In this document: piece after piece, positions 51,105-60,200 of the stretch
Position numbering within the stretch: the first letter of the stretch is position 1
Layout of the letters: the number at the start of each line of letters is the position of its first letter
NCBI GenBank assembly: GCA_032252755.1
Contig: JAVUPY010000029.1
Coordinates: 62,001 to 126,000, forward strand
Length of the DNA stretch: 64,000 nucleotides
DNA from: Terriglobia bacterium
Lineage (GTDB): Bacteria > Acidobacteriota > Terriglobia > Terriglobales > Acidobacteriaceae
Direction: 5' to 3'
Position numbers and translations under genes: made by a program
The notes under the pieces: model-generated
Database searches by the model: none
What the model was told of the DNA's origin: nothing
Seen by the model: the letters and a program-made list of their open reading frames with translations, nothing else

Positions 51105-51180
51105 GACTATTGTAAATCGAGGGTCAACAGTTTCGGACGACTCCGCGGTGGAAAAAGTCGAGCGAGTTCCAAAATGGGAT

Positions 51181-51684
51181 TTACGCAGCCTGTTCCACGA
51201 TTGCGGATTGGTGCTGGCGATGCAGGAGAATCCTGAATGCCAGTCCGTGAGTGATCAGCAGCAGAGGCACGATGAGCGTCGGAATTATATACGTGGCTCC
51301 CAGTTGTCCCGCGTGAAGTCCGGCGCGATTGCCCTGGTAGAAGGCGTTCAAGAGATCGGCCGCGCCCCAGAGATTGAATATCCAGGTCATGGCGGAGCCA
51401 ACTCCGGAGGACAGCGTGAAAAGCGCCAACAGAGCGAGGATCGCCGCGATGAAGTCTCCATAGGCCGTGGGACGCGCAAAGGCAGCAGGCAGTTCGGGGG
51501 AAACGACACCGGGGACGAGGAACACCAGTCCGAAGAAGCGGAAGCTGTGAAGCATGAGAATCGGGCGTAAAGCTTCGGTCCGATCGAGGTCGCGGAGCTT
51601 CGGCCAGATGTAGCGGCTGGCGACGATTCCCCACGCGATGAAGCTGAATGCGACGCTGGCGAAGAAGATGAGTTGGGGTGACAT
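51181..51684 (-). CDS. Four-TM membrane protein, unknown function
   Basis: A 167-aa protein starting at ATG 51684 behind CAGGAGATATTT; the frame is open to 51738 but lacks another good start. It has about four membrane segments (LIFFASVAFSFIAWGIVASR, FFGLVFLVPGVVSPEL, FIAAILALLALFTLSSGVGS, YIIPTLIVPLLLITHGLAF). No family is recognised. It is divergent from a TetR gene, and the palindrome between them makes it the probable target of that repressor. Confidence 0.82.
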   Translation of the reverse strand: MSPQLIFFASVAFSFIAWGIVASRYIWPKLRDLDRTEALRPILMLHSFRFFGLVFLVPGVVSPELPAAFARPTAYGDFIAAILALLALFTLSSGVGSAMTWIFNLWGAADLLNAFYQGNRAGLHAGQLGATYIIPTLIVPLLLITHGLAFRILLHRQHQSAIVEQAA

Positions 51685-51735
51685 AAATATCTCCTGATCG
51701 AGTGATGGTCGGGCCGACACGCGGCTCTTACAGGT

Positions 51736-51761
51736 CATAGGATTATATTCATCATCCTATG
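51736..51761. promoter_or_regulatory. TetR operator candidate
   Basis: CATAGGAT (51736-51743) and ATCCTATG (51754-51761) are perfect 8-bp inverted repeats with a 10-bp spacer. A further half-site ATCCTATA lies at 51819-51826, next to the TetR start. Both divergent genes could be controlled from here. Confidence 0.6.
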
Positions 51762-51833
51762 GATTCAGGTTTATTTCGCCTTTGGAAGAGCGTGGTGGGT
51801 CGATAGATGATGGGTAGCATCCTATAATTAGCT

Positions 51834-52409
51834 ATGCGCTACGGACCGGAACATAAACTCGAAACCCACCGGAAGATCGTGAAAGATGCGTCACGGCGCG
51901 TTCGCGCGGAGGGCTTAACCGGCGCGGCGGTGGCCACGGTTATGCGGGACACCGGCCTGACTCACGGGGGCTTCTACAAGCACTTCGAGAGCAAGGATGA
52001 GCTGCTCGTGGAATCGATGCACGAGGCTTTCGGGGAGATCATCGACAACCTGGAGTGCGCTGCTGCACAGTCGCATGCGGGAGAGGCGTGGAAGAGGATC
52101 GTTAGAACGTATCTCAGCCTCGAGTACTGCGATCGGGTCGAGACTGGTTGTCCGATGGCGGCGCTTGCGCCGGAATTGGCGCGCGTGGACAGGAGGATGA
52201 AGCCTCGAGTCGTCGCGGAACTGGTGAACTACAAGAGCCGAATGACTCCGTTTATGCCGGGTCGACGAGGTGAGGATAAAGAACGGGCGTTCTTCGTAAT
52301 CTTCTCGACCATGATCGGGGCCATCCAGATCGCCCGTCTGCTTCCCGATCCCGCGATGCGGAAAAAGGTGCTGGGGAACGCGAGGGAGTTTCTGTTGAGG
52401 AGCTTCTGA
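51834..52409 (+). CDS. TetR-family repressor
   Basis: A 191-aa TetR protein. HTH: KLETHRKIVKDASRRVRAEG, AVATVMRDTGLTHGGFYKHF, ESKDELLVESMHEAFGE. The C-terminal ligand domain has CDRVETGCPMAALAPELARV, a block found in TetR proteins of the type that controls small membrane or stress genes. Divergent from the membrane protein at 51181 with inverted repeats in between. Confidence 0.93.
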   Translation: MRYGPEHKLETHRKIVKDASRRVRAEGLTGAAVATVMRDTGLTHGGFYKHFESKDELLVESMHEAFGEIIDNLECAAAQSHAGEAWKRIVRTYLSLEYCDRVETGCPMAALAPELARVDRRMKPRVVAELVNYKSRMTPFMPGRRGEDKERAFFVIFSTMIGAIQIARLLPDPAMRKKVLGNAREFLLRSF

Positions 52410-52537
52410 CCGCGGAACACCGGCGAGAGATCGTCCCGGAGGAGGCGTCGGGAATGGTGCCCACATCTGCTGACGGCGGCAGATGTGGGGCACGTATCTG
52501 GACACGGACCCATGGGCGCGTACGATTTGGGTAGTGG

Positions 52538-53332
52538 CTACTTTTCGGCTTCCTGGGCCGAGAGCTTGTTGGCGACGAACTGCATGGTGGTTCCATGGAG
52601 TTTGTCGTTGATTTCATATTTCAGGGTATCGCCTTCACGGGTGATCGTGGCGACGCTGATGATCTTTCCGTCACGTTTTTGGGTTTCTTCGAAGCTATTG
52701 TCGCCAAGTTTCTTGAGGGAGATGGTGGTCACGCCGGGATCGCCGACATAGGGCGCGTCCTTGCCGTCAAAGCTGGCGGTATAGGACTGGCCGCCGGGTG
52801 TCGACATGCTCATGCCATCGGGTGTGCTCTTGTAGGTGAAGAGGAGCCCTTCCTCGGAGACGTCGCTGAACTTTTCGGCCTTCCAGGAGCCGGAGACAAG
52901 GTGGGCTCCCTTGGGGCCTTCCGCGACGCGAGTCATGGTGGTCTTTCCACTGATTGGTTTTCCGCTGGGCTGGCTGGTATCGAGCCAATCGACGTTCATG
53001 GACTTGCCGTCGGTCGAGACCATGTAGTTGGCGGTGCCGCCGGGTTTGCCGTTCTTCGTCCACGACTGCTGGATGTGATGGTCATCGACGACCTTCACGG
53101 CGAGGGTATCCATGGAGGGATGGCCGGTCAGTTTCTGCTGCTCGCCATCGGCCTTGATCATTATGGGCGGGACGCAGGATTGGCAGTGGTACATATCCTT
53201 TTCGAGAACAAAGATTTCGGGTTTATCGGGGGCTTTGACCTGGTTGAGGTCAATTTTCCATGTGCCGTCGAATGAACTCTGAGCCCATCCGAGAATCGGC
53301 AGCAAAAACAACAGCACCAAGAGTTTTCTCAT
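52538..53332 (-). CDS. Secreted beta-rich protein, unknown function
   Basis: A 264-aa protein with a clear signal peptide (MRKLLVLLFLLPILGWAQSS). The mature part is a series of strands (SFDGTWKIDLNQVKAP, ISGKTTMTRVAEGPKGAHLV, KYEINDKLHGTTMQFV), like the lipocalin-style secreted proteins frequent in Acidobacteriota. It contains a CQSC pair (MYHCQSCVPPIMIK) that may form a disulfide. GGAGATCCC precedes the ATG. No enzymatic motif. Confidence 0.8.
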   Translation of the reverse strand: MRKLLVLLFLLPILGWAQSSFDGTWKIDLNQVKAPDKPEIFVLEKDMYHCQSCVPPIMIKADGEQQKLTGHPSMDTLAVKVVDDHHIQQSWTKNGKPGGTANYMVSTDGKSMNVDWLDTSQPSGKPISGKTTMTRVAEGPKGAHLVSGSWKAEKFSDVSEEGLLFTYKSTPDGMSMSTPGGQSYTASFDGKDAPYVGDPGVTTISLKKLGDNSFEETQKRDGKIISVATITREGDTLKYEINDKLHGTTMQFVANKLSAQEAEK

Positions 53333-53490
53333 GGGATCTCCTTATGAATTTGACGAATATCCGTACGACGGGTACGCAGACGAAGAGGACACGCAATTAC
53401 GGGGAGCAATTGTCTCGCCGCGCAAGGGGAAAGTCTGTGATAAGGAAATGGGCTGGCTCGGTGGAACGATGGCGAGTGGTAATGACTAGG

Positions 53491-53540
53491 GAAAAGCGAC
53501 GGCGCCCGCCAGGGGCGCCGCTTGATGGACCTTGTTCCAA
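53491..53540 (-). terminator. Repeated terminator-like cassette, copy 2
   Basis: Copy of the 51057-51104 element, here immediately after the stop of the 53544 gene on the minus strand. The hairpin GGCGCCC/GGGCGCC is followed on that strand by a CGCTTTTCC tail, a moderately good intrinsic terminator. Confidence 0.65.
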
Positions 53541-53543
53541 CGG

Positions 53544-54113
53544 CTAATTGATCAGTCCGGCGTCAGTCATGCTGTCATAGCATGCTTCGATGAACTCTGT
53601 CTCAAACCTCGGTTTCAGCGCCTTCACTTTTTCCACTACTGCTGACCGATCAGTTCTTCCTTTCTTCTCTAACACCTTCTTCACAAAATGCAAGGTGGCC
53701 TTGACTTCCAACTCCGCTGGTCTTAAATTCCCTAGCTTCGCAAGCATCTCGTCAATCTTCCCTGCATACTCAGCCGACGGCGGGAAATTGTTCGAGAATT
53801 GTCCCGCCCTTATGTGAAAGCCGTATCCAGCCTCGTCCGTATCGATGTTGATGACCTTGAGCGTATCGAGAGTGTCCATCGCATTTGAGAGGTCAAAACT
53901 GTATGGTCCGTAGTGATAAATGACATACTTAAATCCGAGCGGCACCCCGGATTCCTGAAGAAAATAGACCAACTTCTGAAACTGAGTCTTTCCGAGCTGG
54001 GGAACCCGCTCTGTTGCCTTAGTGATCACTCCAATGATCACCCCAACATCTTGTGGTCTATTCAATAGGTCTGGCATATCTGGGGTACTCCCTTCAGGAG
54101 AGGAAAGTATCAT
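53544..54113 (-). CDS. YwgA/Panacea-like protein
   Basis: A 189-aa protein. The centre has GKTQFQKLVYFLQESGVPLG, FKYVIYHYGPYSFDLSNAMD, the K-x-x-KL-x-YF ... YGP-Y/F signature of YwgA and the Panacea/SocA (DUF4065) group; Panacea proteins are antitoxins in many systems. The C-terminus is helical and charged. It begins 6 bp after the stop of the HD-domain gene, so they form one transcript. The pairing of a YwgA-like with an HD phosphohydrolase is known in Firmicutes as far as I recall; a defence or toxin-antitoxin role is a hypothesis. Confidence 0.7.
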   Translation of the reverse strand: MILSSPEGSTPDMPDLLNRPQDVGVIIGVITKATERVPQLGKTQFQKLVYFLQESGVPLGFKYVIYHYGPYSFDLSNAMDTLDTLKVINIDTDEAGYGFHIRAGQFSNNFPPSAEYAGKIDEMLAKLGNLRPAELEVKATLHFVKKVLEKKGRTDRSAVVEKVKALKPRFETEFIEACYDSMTDAGLIN

Positions 54114-54119
54114 AAGTCG

Positions 54120-55380
54120 CTATTTCATAGCTTTCAAGTGCTTTGTTGTGTGATTCTGTGAAAAATCGCGGCAATAATCCCGAACCTCATCCCGATATTT
54201 AGCAGGAACAAAAATCCGGTACTGCTCGATATTTTGCAGGTTCTTAATGATTCCAGATTCGTTTACAACTAAGACTGGTTCACCAGTTGAGCGACTCAGC
54301 ACAAAAGTTCCCACTTTTTCAAATTTGTGAGGTGCTTTCTCGGCATTGTCGATGAACTTATCCAGACCGGAAAACTTCGATTGCAGTTCGGACCAGAGCC
54401 AAAAGAATCGAATTCTTTCTTCTTCTGTGACGTGTTCTGAAGTGGTAAATGCCTCTTTGTAAGGCCGTCGATTGATAATTGCGTTAGCGTGCTCATCAGT
54501 TGCCACTTTGTCCTTAAGAAGGTTGATTACAAAATCATCATCTATGGCTAAGTATTTATCCAGGTCTTCGGGGTATCTCCCGACATTCTTGGTGAGAAAC
54601 GCTACTAGATGGTGATCGAACGCTCGTCTAACTCTGTGAAAGTAGACTTGAGTAAACATGAAATACCGTGCAAGCACGAGTCCTTCGAGAGCGTGAAGCC
54701 CACCGCTTTCCACGGCCATGATGTAGTTGCCGAATTTTTCATTCTTATCCGGTATTAGGCACAATCCTCGGACGAGTCTCTCATGATCGAAGCGGCCGTA
54801 ATGAACCCCTGTATAGTGTGAATCTCTCAACAAGTAATCGAGCTTGTCCGCATCCATTTCCCCACTGAATATTTCTCTAAGGAATGCAATGTCCGGATCA
54901 ATGTTCTCTGCGGAAAAGAACTCGGCTACGTCGTTTCTGTCTATCCCGTGACTACTCTTGAATTCATCCAAAATCGAGCCGACCGGATCTGCCAACATGA
55001 CCTTCTTTGAGAACTCTTCATGATCTCCGCCCGGAACCACCTCCTCAGATCCATGAGAGAAAGGGGGATGCCCCGTGTCGTGCAATAACGCTGCAAGCCT
55101 GAGAAGTTGCTTGTTCCGGTTGATTCTATCGGCAGGCCAACCGAGTTCATCCCGGTGTTTCGCGAGAAGAGAATCGAACACTTTACTTGCAAATTCCATC
55201 ACTCCAATCGAATGTGCAAAATCGCGAATGCTCTGCACCCGGATATACAAGATTCGTCAGTGCGAGTTGCCTAATTCTTCGGAGACGTTGAAATGGAGCA
55301 CTGGAGATGATCGCCATCTCCAGATCGTTCAGGACGATGAAATTATGGATTGGATCACGAATGATACGTTGTTTAGACAT
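54120..55380 (-). pseudogene. HD-domain phosphohydrolase with single-base frameshift
   Basis: Two adjoining frames together encode one HD protein of about 419 aa. The first (55380 to about 55220) gives IRDPIHNFIVLNDLEMAIIS, FQRLRRIRQLALTNLVYPGA, EHSRF; the second continues HSIGVMEFASKVFDSLLAKH. The break lies in a TTTT run (55218-55221, + strand AAAA): removing one base restores RFAHSIGVMEF. The HD motif is LAALLHDTGHPPFSHGSEE, as in dGTPase/SAMHD1-like enzymes. GAGGAAC precedes ATG 55380. Either a real inactivating frameshift, a phase-variable run, or a sequencing error; the rest of the gene shows no decay. Confidence 0.85.
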
Positions 55381-55477
55381 GTTCCTCGATCATCTGAGCG
55401 CTCCGGCCCTATCGAAAGTAGCTGAATTTCACGATGCTGCATTCAAAATCCTCAAATTGTTACGAATTCAGAACAGA

Positions 55478-55502
55478 AGCCCCGGACGTTACGCCCGGGG
55501 CT
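55478..55502 (-). terminator. Hairpin after the DUF2188 gene
   Basis: AGCCCCGG/CCGGGGCT (55478-55485/55495-55502) lies just after the stop of the minus-strand DUF2188 gene. The T-tract is weak. The sequence resembles the CCCCGCAC palindromes near 56.1-57.1 kb. Confidence 0.5.
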
Positions 55503-55508
55503 AATCGA

Positions 55509-55739
55509 CTATCGTTTATCCCTCGGCGGGCACGGATCATTCCCGTAGCTATTGCTATCGCGGATTTGTCCGTTCCGTCCGTGAATGACGTGTTCAGCAT
55601 GGTGATCAATCGCGATTTCGCGACCTCGATCAATCGCCGTATCCTGCCGTTGATGGTGTGAAACTACCTTGCCGTTAACTTCATTAACCCAGCCGTTTCC
55701 GGTTGGGTTCGGTGTTGTATGCACGTCTCTTCTTCGCAT
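55509..55739 (-). CDS. DUF2188-like small protein
   Basis: A 76-aa protein from ATG 55739. VHTTPNPTGNGWVNEVNGKV, then DTAIDRGREIAIDHHAEHVI and HGRNGQIRDSNSYGNDPCPP RDK match the DUF2188 family (a small alpha-beta protein ending in HGRDGxIRxxxSYGxDPxPPxD). The family's function is unknown. It is a stand-alone gene between two hairpins. Confidence 0.85.
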   Translation of the reverse strand: MRRRDVHTTPNPTGNGWVNEVNGKVVSHHQRQDTAIDRGREIAIDHHAEHVIHGRNGQIRDSNSYGNDPCPPRDKR

Positions 55740-55753
55740 GTTCGCTCCAAAAT

Positions 55754-55787
55754 ACAGGAGAAGCACGGCGTCCCGTGCTTCTCCTGT
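55754..55787. repeat. 15-bp perfect hairpin upstream of the DUF2188 gene
   Basis: ACAGGAGAAGCACGG (55754-55768) and its complement (55773-55787) form a 15-bp stem with a 4-nt loop CGTC. Towards the minus strand it is followed by ATTTTGG, so it may terminate leftward transcription before the DUF2188 gene. Confidence 0.65.
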
Positions 55788-55822
55788 GTTCGCGGTACGT
55801 CGATCTAAGTTTTATGGCGCTG

Positions 55823-55894
55823 CGCGCCAAGTTTCATTTGTTCCCTTGGTTCGGCCCAGTAACTTGGCGCGTTCATGTGGAAAATGAACGCGCC
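55823..55894. other. Two mutually exclusive hairpins (attenuator-like)
   Basis: CGCGCCAAGTT (55823-55833) pairs with AACTTGGCGCG (55861-55871), while GGCGCGTTCAT (55866-55876) pairs with ATGAACGCGCC (55884-55894). Both are perfect 11-bp helices and share GGCGCG (55866-55871), so only one can form at a time. There is no flanking gene to attenuate, and it may be a remnant of the repeat field. Confidence 0.5.
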
Positions 55895-56060
55895 GTTCTA
55901 CGGAATCGGATTGTTTTGCGGGGCTTAGTGTCCGCGTTGCTGCAGGGGGGAAGCCCTGCTGTAGCCGGTTTCGCGACAATTCTATTGGCTTCGACTTTCT
56001 TATGCGAGTGAATTTGTGCGCACCGCGGTTATCAGGTGAATCCAGCCCAGGGAGTGTGCC

Positions 56061-56238
56061 GTCGCGCGTTCGCGCGACTCGGAATTTGGATTGCATGCTT
56101 CCCCGCACTTACGTGCGGGGCTACGTTCTTGAAGCAAATGCGGAGAGATCCGCACGTTCACGAAATGGAATCTGCCGTCGCGCTTCGCGCGACTCGAGAG
56201 GGTGATTGCCGTTGCTTTCCCCGCACTTACGTGCGGGG
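56061..56238. repeat. REP-like palindromes, left group (two composite units)
   Basis: Type A palindrome GTCGCGC...GCGCGAC at 56061-56078 and 56177-56193; type B palindrome CCCCGCAC-TTAC-GTGCGGGG at 56101-56120 and 56219-56238, each followed by CTACGTTC. A and B alternate about 23-25 bp apart, giving composite units of roughly 60 bp. They lie left of the IS200-like transposase gene, as in REP/RAYT systems. Confidence 0.8.
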
Positions 56239-56262
56239 CTACGTTCCGGGAGCATTTTTGCT

Positions 56263-56392
56263 CACATTCTCAAAGCAGCTTCCTCGGTCACATTTTCAAA
56301 GCAGCTTCCTCGGTCACATTCTCAAAGCAGCTTCCTCGGTCACATTGTCAAAGCAGCTTCCCCGGTCAAATTTTCGAAGCAGCTTTCTGTTC
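56263..56392. repeat. 26-bp tandem repeat, five copies
   Basis: Unit CACATTCTCAAAGCAGCTTC plus CTCGGT, starting at 56263, 56289, 56315, 56341 and (degenerate) 56367. Copies differ at one or two positions. It sits within the palindrome field next to the transposase gene. All three frames are open for part of it, but no protein is likely. Confidence 0.8.
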
Positions 56393-56415
56393 ACAGCTGT
56401 GCTCCGAGAAAGTAG

Positions 56416-56478
56416 CCCCGCACGTGAGTGCGGGGTCAACGGCCCGTTTTCAAATTCCGAGTCGCGCAGATGCGCGAC
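56416..56478. repeat. REP-like palindromes in inverted orientation
   Basis: Type B at 56416-56435 (preceded by GTAG, so reversed) and type A at 56461-56478 (preceded by CCGA, also reversed), just before the transposase stop. This composite unit is inverted relative to the left and right groups. Confidence 0.8.
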
Positions 56479-56494
56479 GTAAGAATTCCAGTTT

Positions 56495-56944
56495 TCACTC
56501 CTGATAGGGCGGTGCCAGGACGCGATCGACTCCGTGCTGCGTCAGGATTCGCTGCCATTCTTCAAGGAAATTCGCGCGGCGATGATGGTCGCGCTGCCCC
56601 AGAATGTAATCGATCGTGGGTTTCATCGCTGTGGCTCCGACGCTGAACGCGCCGTAACCCTTCTGCCAAGAAAACAAAGGGATCTTCCCTTCTTCTGAGA
56701 TCCATCGTGAGGAGTTCGCTTTGATTTTCTGGACCAGTTCGGAAAGAGATTTGTTACCGGGCAGCGCGAGAAGTATGTGAACGTGATCCGCGGTACCGCC
56801 AACCGCCATCGCAACAGCGTCGAGGTTTCTCGCCACTCCGCCGATGTATGCCCACAAGCGCTCTTGAAGGTTGTCTGGGATGAGGGCGCGACGTTCGGCG
56901 GTTCCGAAGACGATGTGGACGCGATTGCAGATGATGGAGTGCAT
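56495..56944 (-). CDS. IS200-like REP-associated tyrosine transposase (RAYT)
   Basis: A 149-aa Y1 transposase from ATG 56944 (the frame is open to 56974). HUH-type motif VGGTADHVHILLALPGNKSL with HVH, catalytic tyrosine in MKPTIDYILGQRDHHRR, and the preceding ERLWAYIGGVARNLDAVAMA and FSWQKGYGAFSVGATA blocks are family signatures. Such proteins nick single-stranded DNA at palindromes. REP-like palindromes flank the gene on both sides, in both orientations, as in domesticated RAYT/REP pairs. There is no second (TnpB) gene. Confidence 0.92.
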   Translation of the reverse strand: MHSIICNRVHIVFGTAERRALIPDNLQERLWAYIGGVARNLDAVAMAVGGTADHVHILLALPGNKSLSELVQKIKANSSRWISEEGKIPLFSWQKGYGAFSVGATAMKPTIDYILGQRDHHRRANFLEEWQRILTQHGVDRVLAPPYQE

Positions 56945-57017
56945 GGATCGAGAGTAGGCGCAGGTCGTAACCAAGAGTTAGCGTTTTCACACACACATTC
57001 CCGAAATGGGATCTGGC

Positions 57018-57141
57018 GTCGCGCATTCGCGCGACTTGGGAAACTGAAGAGATCGGGTTCCCCACACTTACGTGCGGGGCTACTTTCTCACAGACGACGC
57101 GGGGGTGGCCAGCATCGGGTTCCCCGCACTTACGTGCGGGG
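57018..57141. repeat. REP-like palindromes, right group
   Basis: Type A at 57018-57035, a slightly degenerate type B at 57060-57079 and a perfect type B at 57122-57141. Orientation is the same as the left group. These lie between the transposase start and the nrdJ terminator. Confidence 0.8.
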
Positions 57142-57200
57142 CTACTTTCTTGGAGCCACGTTCTTCATAGATCGAGGCGTTCGACAAAACCGGGACAAAG

Positions 57201-57226
57201 AAAAACCCCGGCCACTTCGGCCGGGG
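57201..57226 (-). terminator. Intrinsic terminator of nrdJ
   Basis: CCCCGGCC/GGCCGGGG (57206-57213/57219-57226), with five Ts following on the minus strand (57201-57205), 24 bp after the nrdJ stop. Confidence 0.88.
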
Positions 57227-57249
57227 GGATTGTGAAAAGCGCTGCTTGT

Positions 57250-60200
57250 TTACGAGCACCCGCTAGTCGAACCGCAGGACATGCAGCGGTAGCAGCTGCC
57301 GTTGCGGGTCATGATGGCTCCGCAGACGTGGCAGGAAGGGGCGTCATCGCCGAAGTCGATGAGTTCCTTCAGGGCGTCGGCCGAGTGCTGGTGACGGGTT
57401 GCACTGCCGCCCGGGTATTCGTGGTTCGAGCGCGGAGGCTCGGGCAGCGGGTCGCCCATTTCGGGGACGTTGCCGTTGCCAGCCTTCGGCGGGCGAACTT
57501 CGCCGGGATAGGTTGGGCGCAGGTCGTCGAAGAGCGACTGCTGCTGCCCGGTGAGGAAGCGGAGTTCGAGCCAGCGGAAGATGTAATCCATGATCGACTT
57601 GGCGTAGCCGATCTCGGAGTTGTGGCTCCAGCCGCTGGGTTCGAAGCGGGTGTGCGCGAACTTCTCGCAGAGCAGCTTGAGCGGAACGCCGTGCTGCAAG
57701 GAGATCGACACGGCGCAGGCGAAGCTGTCCATGAGGCCGCTGACGGTGGAGCCTTCCTTGGCCATGGTGATGAAGATCTCGCCGGGCATTCCGTTCTTGT
57801 AGAGGCCGACGGTGATGTAGCCTTCGTGGCCGCCGATGTTGAACTTGTGCGTGATCGACAGGCGCTCCTCGGGGAGCTTGTTGCGACGGGCGCGCGGCGG
57901 TCCGGTGGGATCCTCTTCTTCGATGACGGCGACGGATTCCTTCTTCTTCTCCTCGTCCTTCTTGGTGTTGAGCACCTGGTTCTTCTTGGAGCCGTCGCGG
58001 TAGATGGCGACGGCCTTGAGGCCCTGCTTCCAGGCTTCGACGTAGGCGTCCATGATCTCCTCGACCGAAGCCGCTTCCGGCATGTTGATGGTCTTGGAGA
58101 TGGCGCCGGAGATGAAGGGCTGGACGGCAGCCATCATCTTGAGGTGTCCCATGTAATGGATGGAACGCGTGCCCTTGCCGGGCTTGAAGGCGCAATCGAA
58201 GACGGCGAGATGCTCGTCCTTGATGTGCGGCGCGCCTTCGATAGTTCCGGTGGCGTCGATGTAGCTGACGATGGCGTTAGTCTGGTCGCCGGTGTAGCCG
58301 AGTTTGAAGAGCGCGGCCGGGACCGTGTTGTTCACGATCTTGATCATGCCGCCGCCAACCAGCTTCTTGAACTTGACGAGGGCGAGGTCGGGCTCCACGC
58401 CGGTGGTGTCGCAATCCATCATGAAGCCGATGGTTCCGGTGGGCGCGAGTACGGTGACCTGCGAGTTGCGGTAGCCGTGCTTCTCGCCGTGGGAAAGAGC
58501 TTCGTCCCAGCACTGGCGCGAGGCCTCGAGCAACGACGGAGGCACGTTGGCCTTGGAGATGTTGTTGACCGAGGCGCGGTGCATGCGGATGACGTCGAGG
58601 AAGGGTTCGCGGTTGACGTAGTAGCCGGGGCAGGCGGCGCCGGTGATCTGCGACTCGTGCTCGGCGTGGTACTTCGTCGTGGTCTCGGTGGCGGGCGCTA
58701 GCGGCTGGCAGAGTTCGGCGATGCGCGAGGACTGCAAGTAGGCTTCGCCGCACATGATGGCGGTGAGGCAGGCAGCGTAGTCGCGGCCGGCATCGCTGTC
58801 ATAGGGCAGGCCGGCGGCCATCAGCAGCGCGCCGAGGTTGGCGTAGCCCAGACCGAGCGGACGATAGTCGTGCGAGTTGCGCGAGATCATCTCGGTGGGG
58901 TAGCCGGAGTTGTCGACGAGGATTTCCTGCGCGGTGATGATGATGTCGCAGGCGTGGCGGTAGGAGTCGACGTCGAAGGTTCCGGTGGGCGCGAACTTCA
59001 TGAGGTTCAGCGACGCGAGGTTGCAGGCCGAGTCGTCGAGGAACATGTACTCGGAGCAGGGGTTGGAGGCGTTGATGCGCGCGGTGTTCTTGGAAGTGTG
59101 CCAACGGTTGACGGTGGTGTCGTACTGCATGCCGGGGTCGCCGCATTGCCAGGTGGCTTCGGCGATCTTGCGGAGCAGGTCGCGCGACTTGTAGGTGTTG
59201 ATGGGACGCGGGTCCTTCACCGACTTGGTGGAGAACTCGGCGTCGCGTACGACGGCGTGCATGAACTCGTCGGTGACGCGGACGGAGTTGTTGGCGTTCT
59301 GGAAAAAGATGGAGCTGTAAGCTTCGGAGTCGGGACCCGATCCGTCGTAGCCGGACTGCACGAGGCACCAGGCCTTGGCCTCTTCCTTCGCCTTGCAGTC
59401 GATGAAGTCGACGATGTCGGGATGGTCGATGTTGAGGATGACCATCTTGGCGGCGCGACGGGTCTTGCCGCCGGACTTGATGACTCCGGCGAAGGCGTCG
59501 AAGCCTTTCATGAAGCTGAGGGGGCCACTGGCGGTGCCGCCGCCGGAAAGCTGCTCGGTGGAGGAGCGCAACGGAGAGAGATTGGTGCCGGTGCCCGATC
59601 CCCACTTGAAGAGCATGCCCTCGGTCTTGGCGAGAGTGAGGATGGAGTCGAGCGAGTCGTGCACGGAGTTGATGAAGCAGGCGGAACATTGCGGATAGGA
59701 ATAGCCGGTTACGCCGAACTCGACGCGCTGGGCTTGCGGGTTCCAGTGCCAGTTGGTGGCGTCGGAGTTGGGCTCGATGCGGTCGCAGCCTACGTTGAAC
59801 CATACCGGAGAGTTGAAGGCGGCGTACTGGTGGAGGAGCAGATAGGCCAGTTCGTCGTGGAAGATGTTGGCATCTTCGGTGGAGCGGAAGTATCCGCCGG
59901 TCGTGCCCCAGCGAGTGATGGTCGCGACCACGCGATCGACCAGGGCGCGAACGCCAGACTCGCGCTCGGGAGTGCCGATCTGTCCGTGAAGGTACTTGCT
60001 GGCGACGATGTTGATGGCGGTCATCGACCAGTCCTTCGGGCTCTCGACGTCTTTTTGTTCGAAGATGACGTTACCTTTGGCGTCGGTGATGCTGGCGGTG
60101 CGATACTCCCACTCGATCTCGTCGTAGGGCGAGATGCCGGCCTTGGTGTAGAACCGCTTGAAAGTCAGGCCGGGAGCCTTCTTCTTCGGTGTGGTGGTTA

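Noticed and set aside
56061-57141. CRISPR array
   Set aside because: Repeats are palindromic REP-like units of variable spacing and orientation around a transposase; there are no uniform spacers or cas genes.
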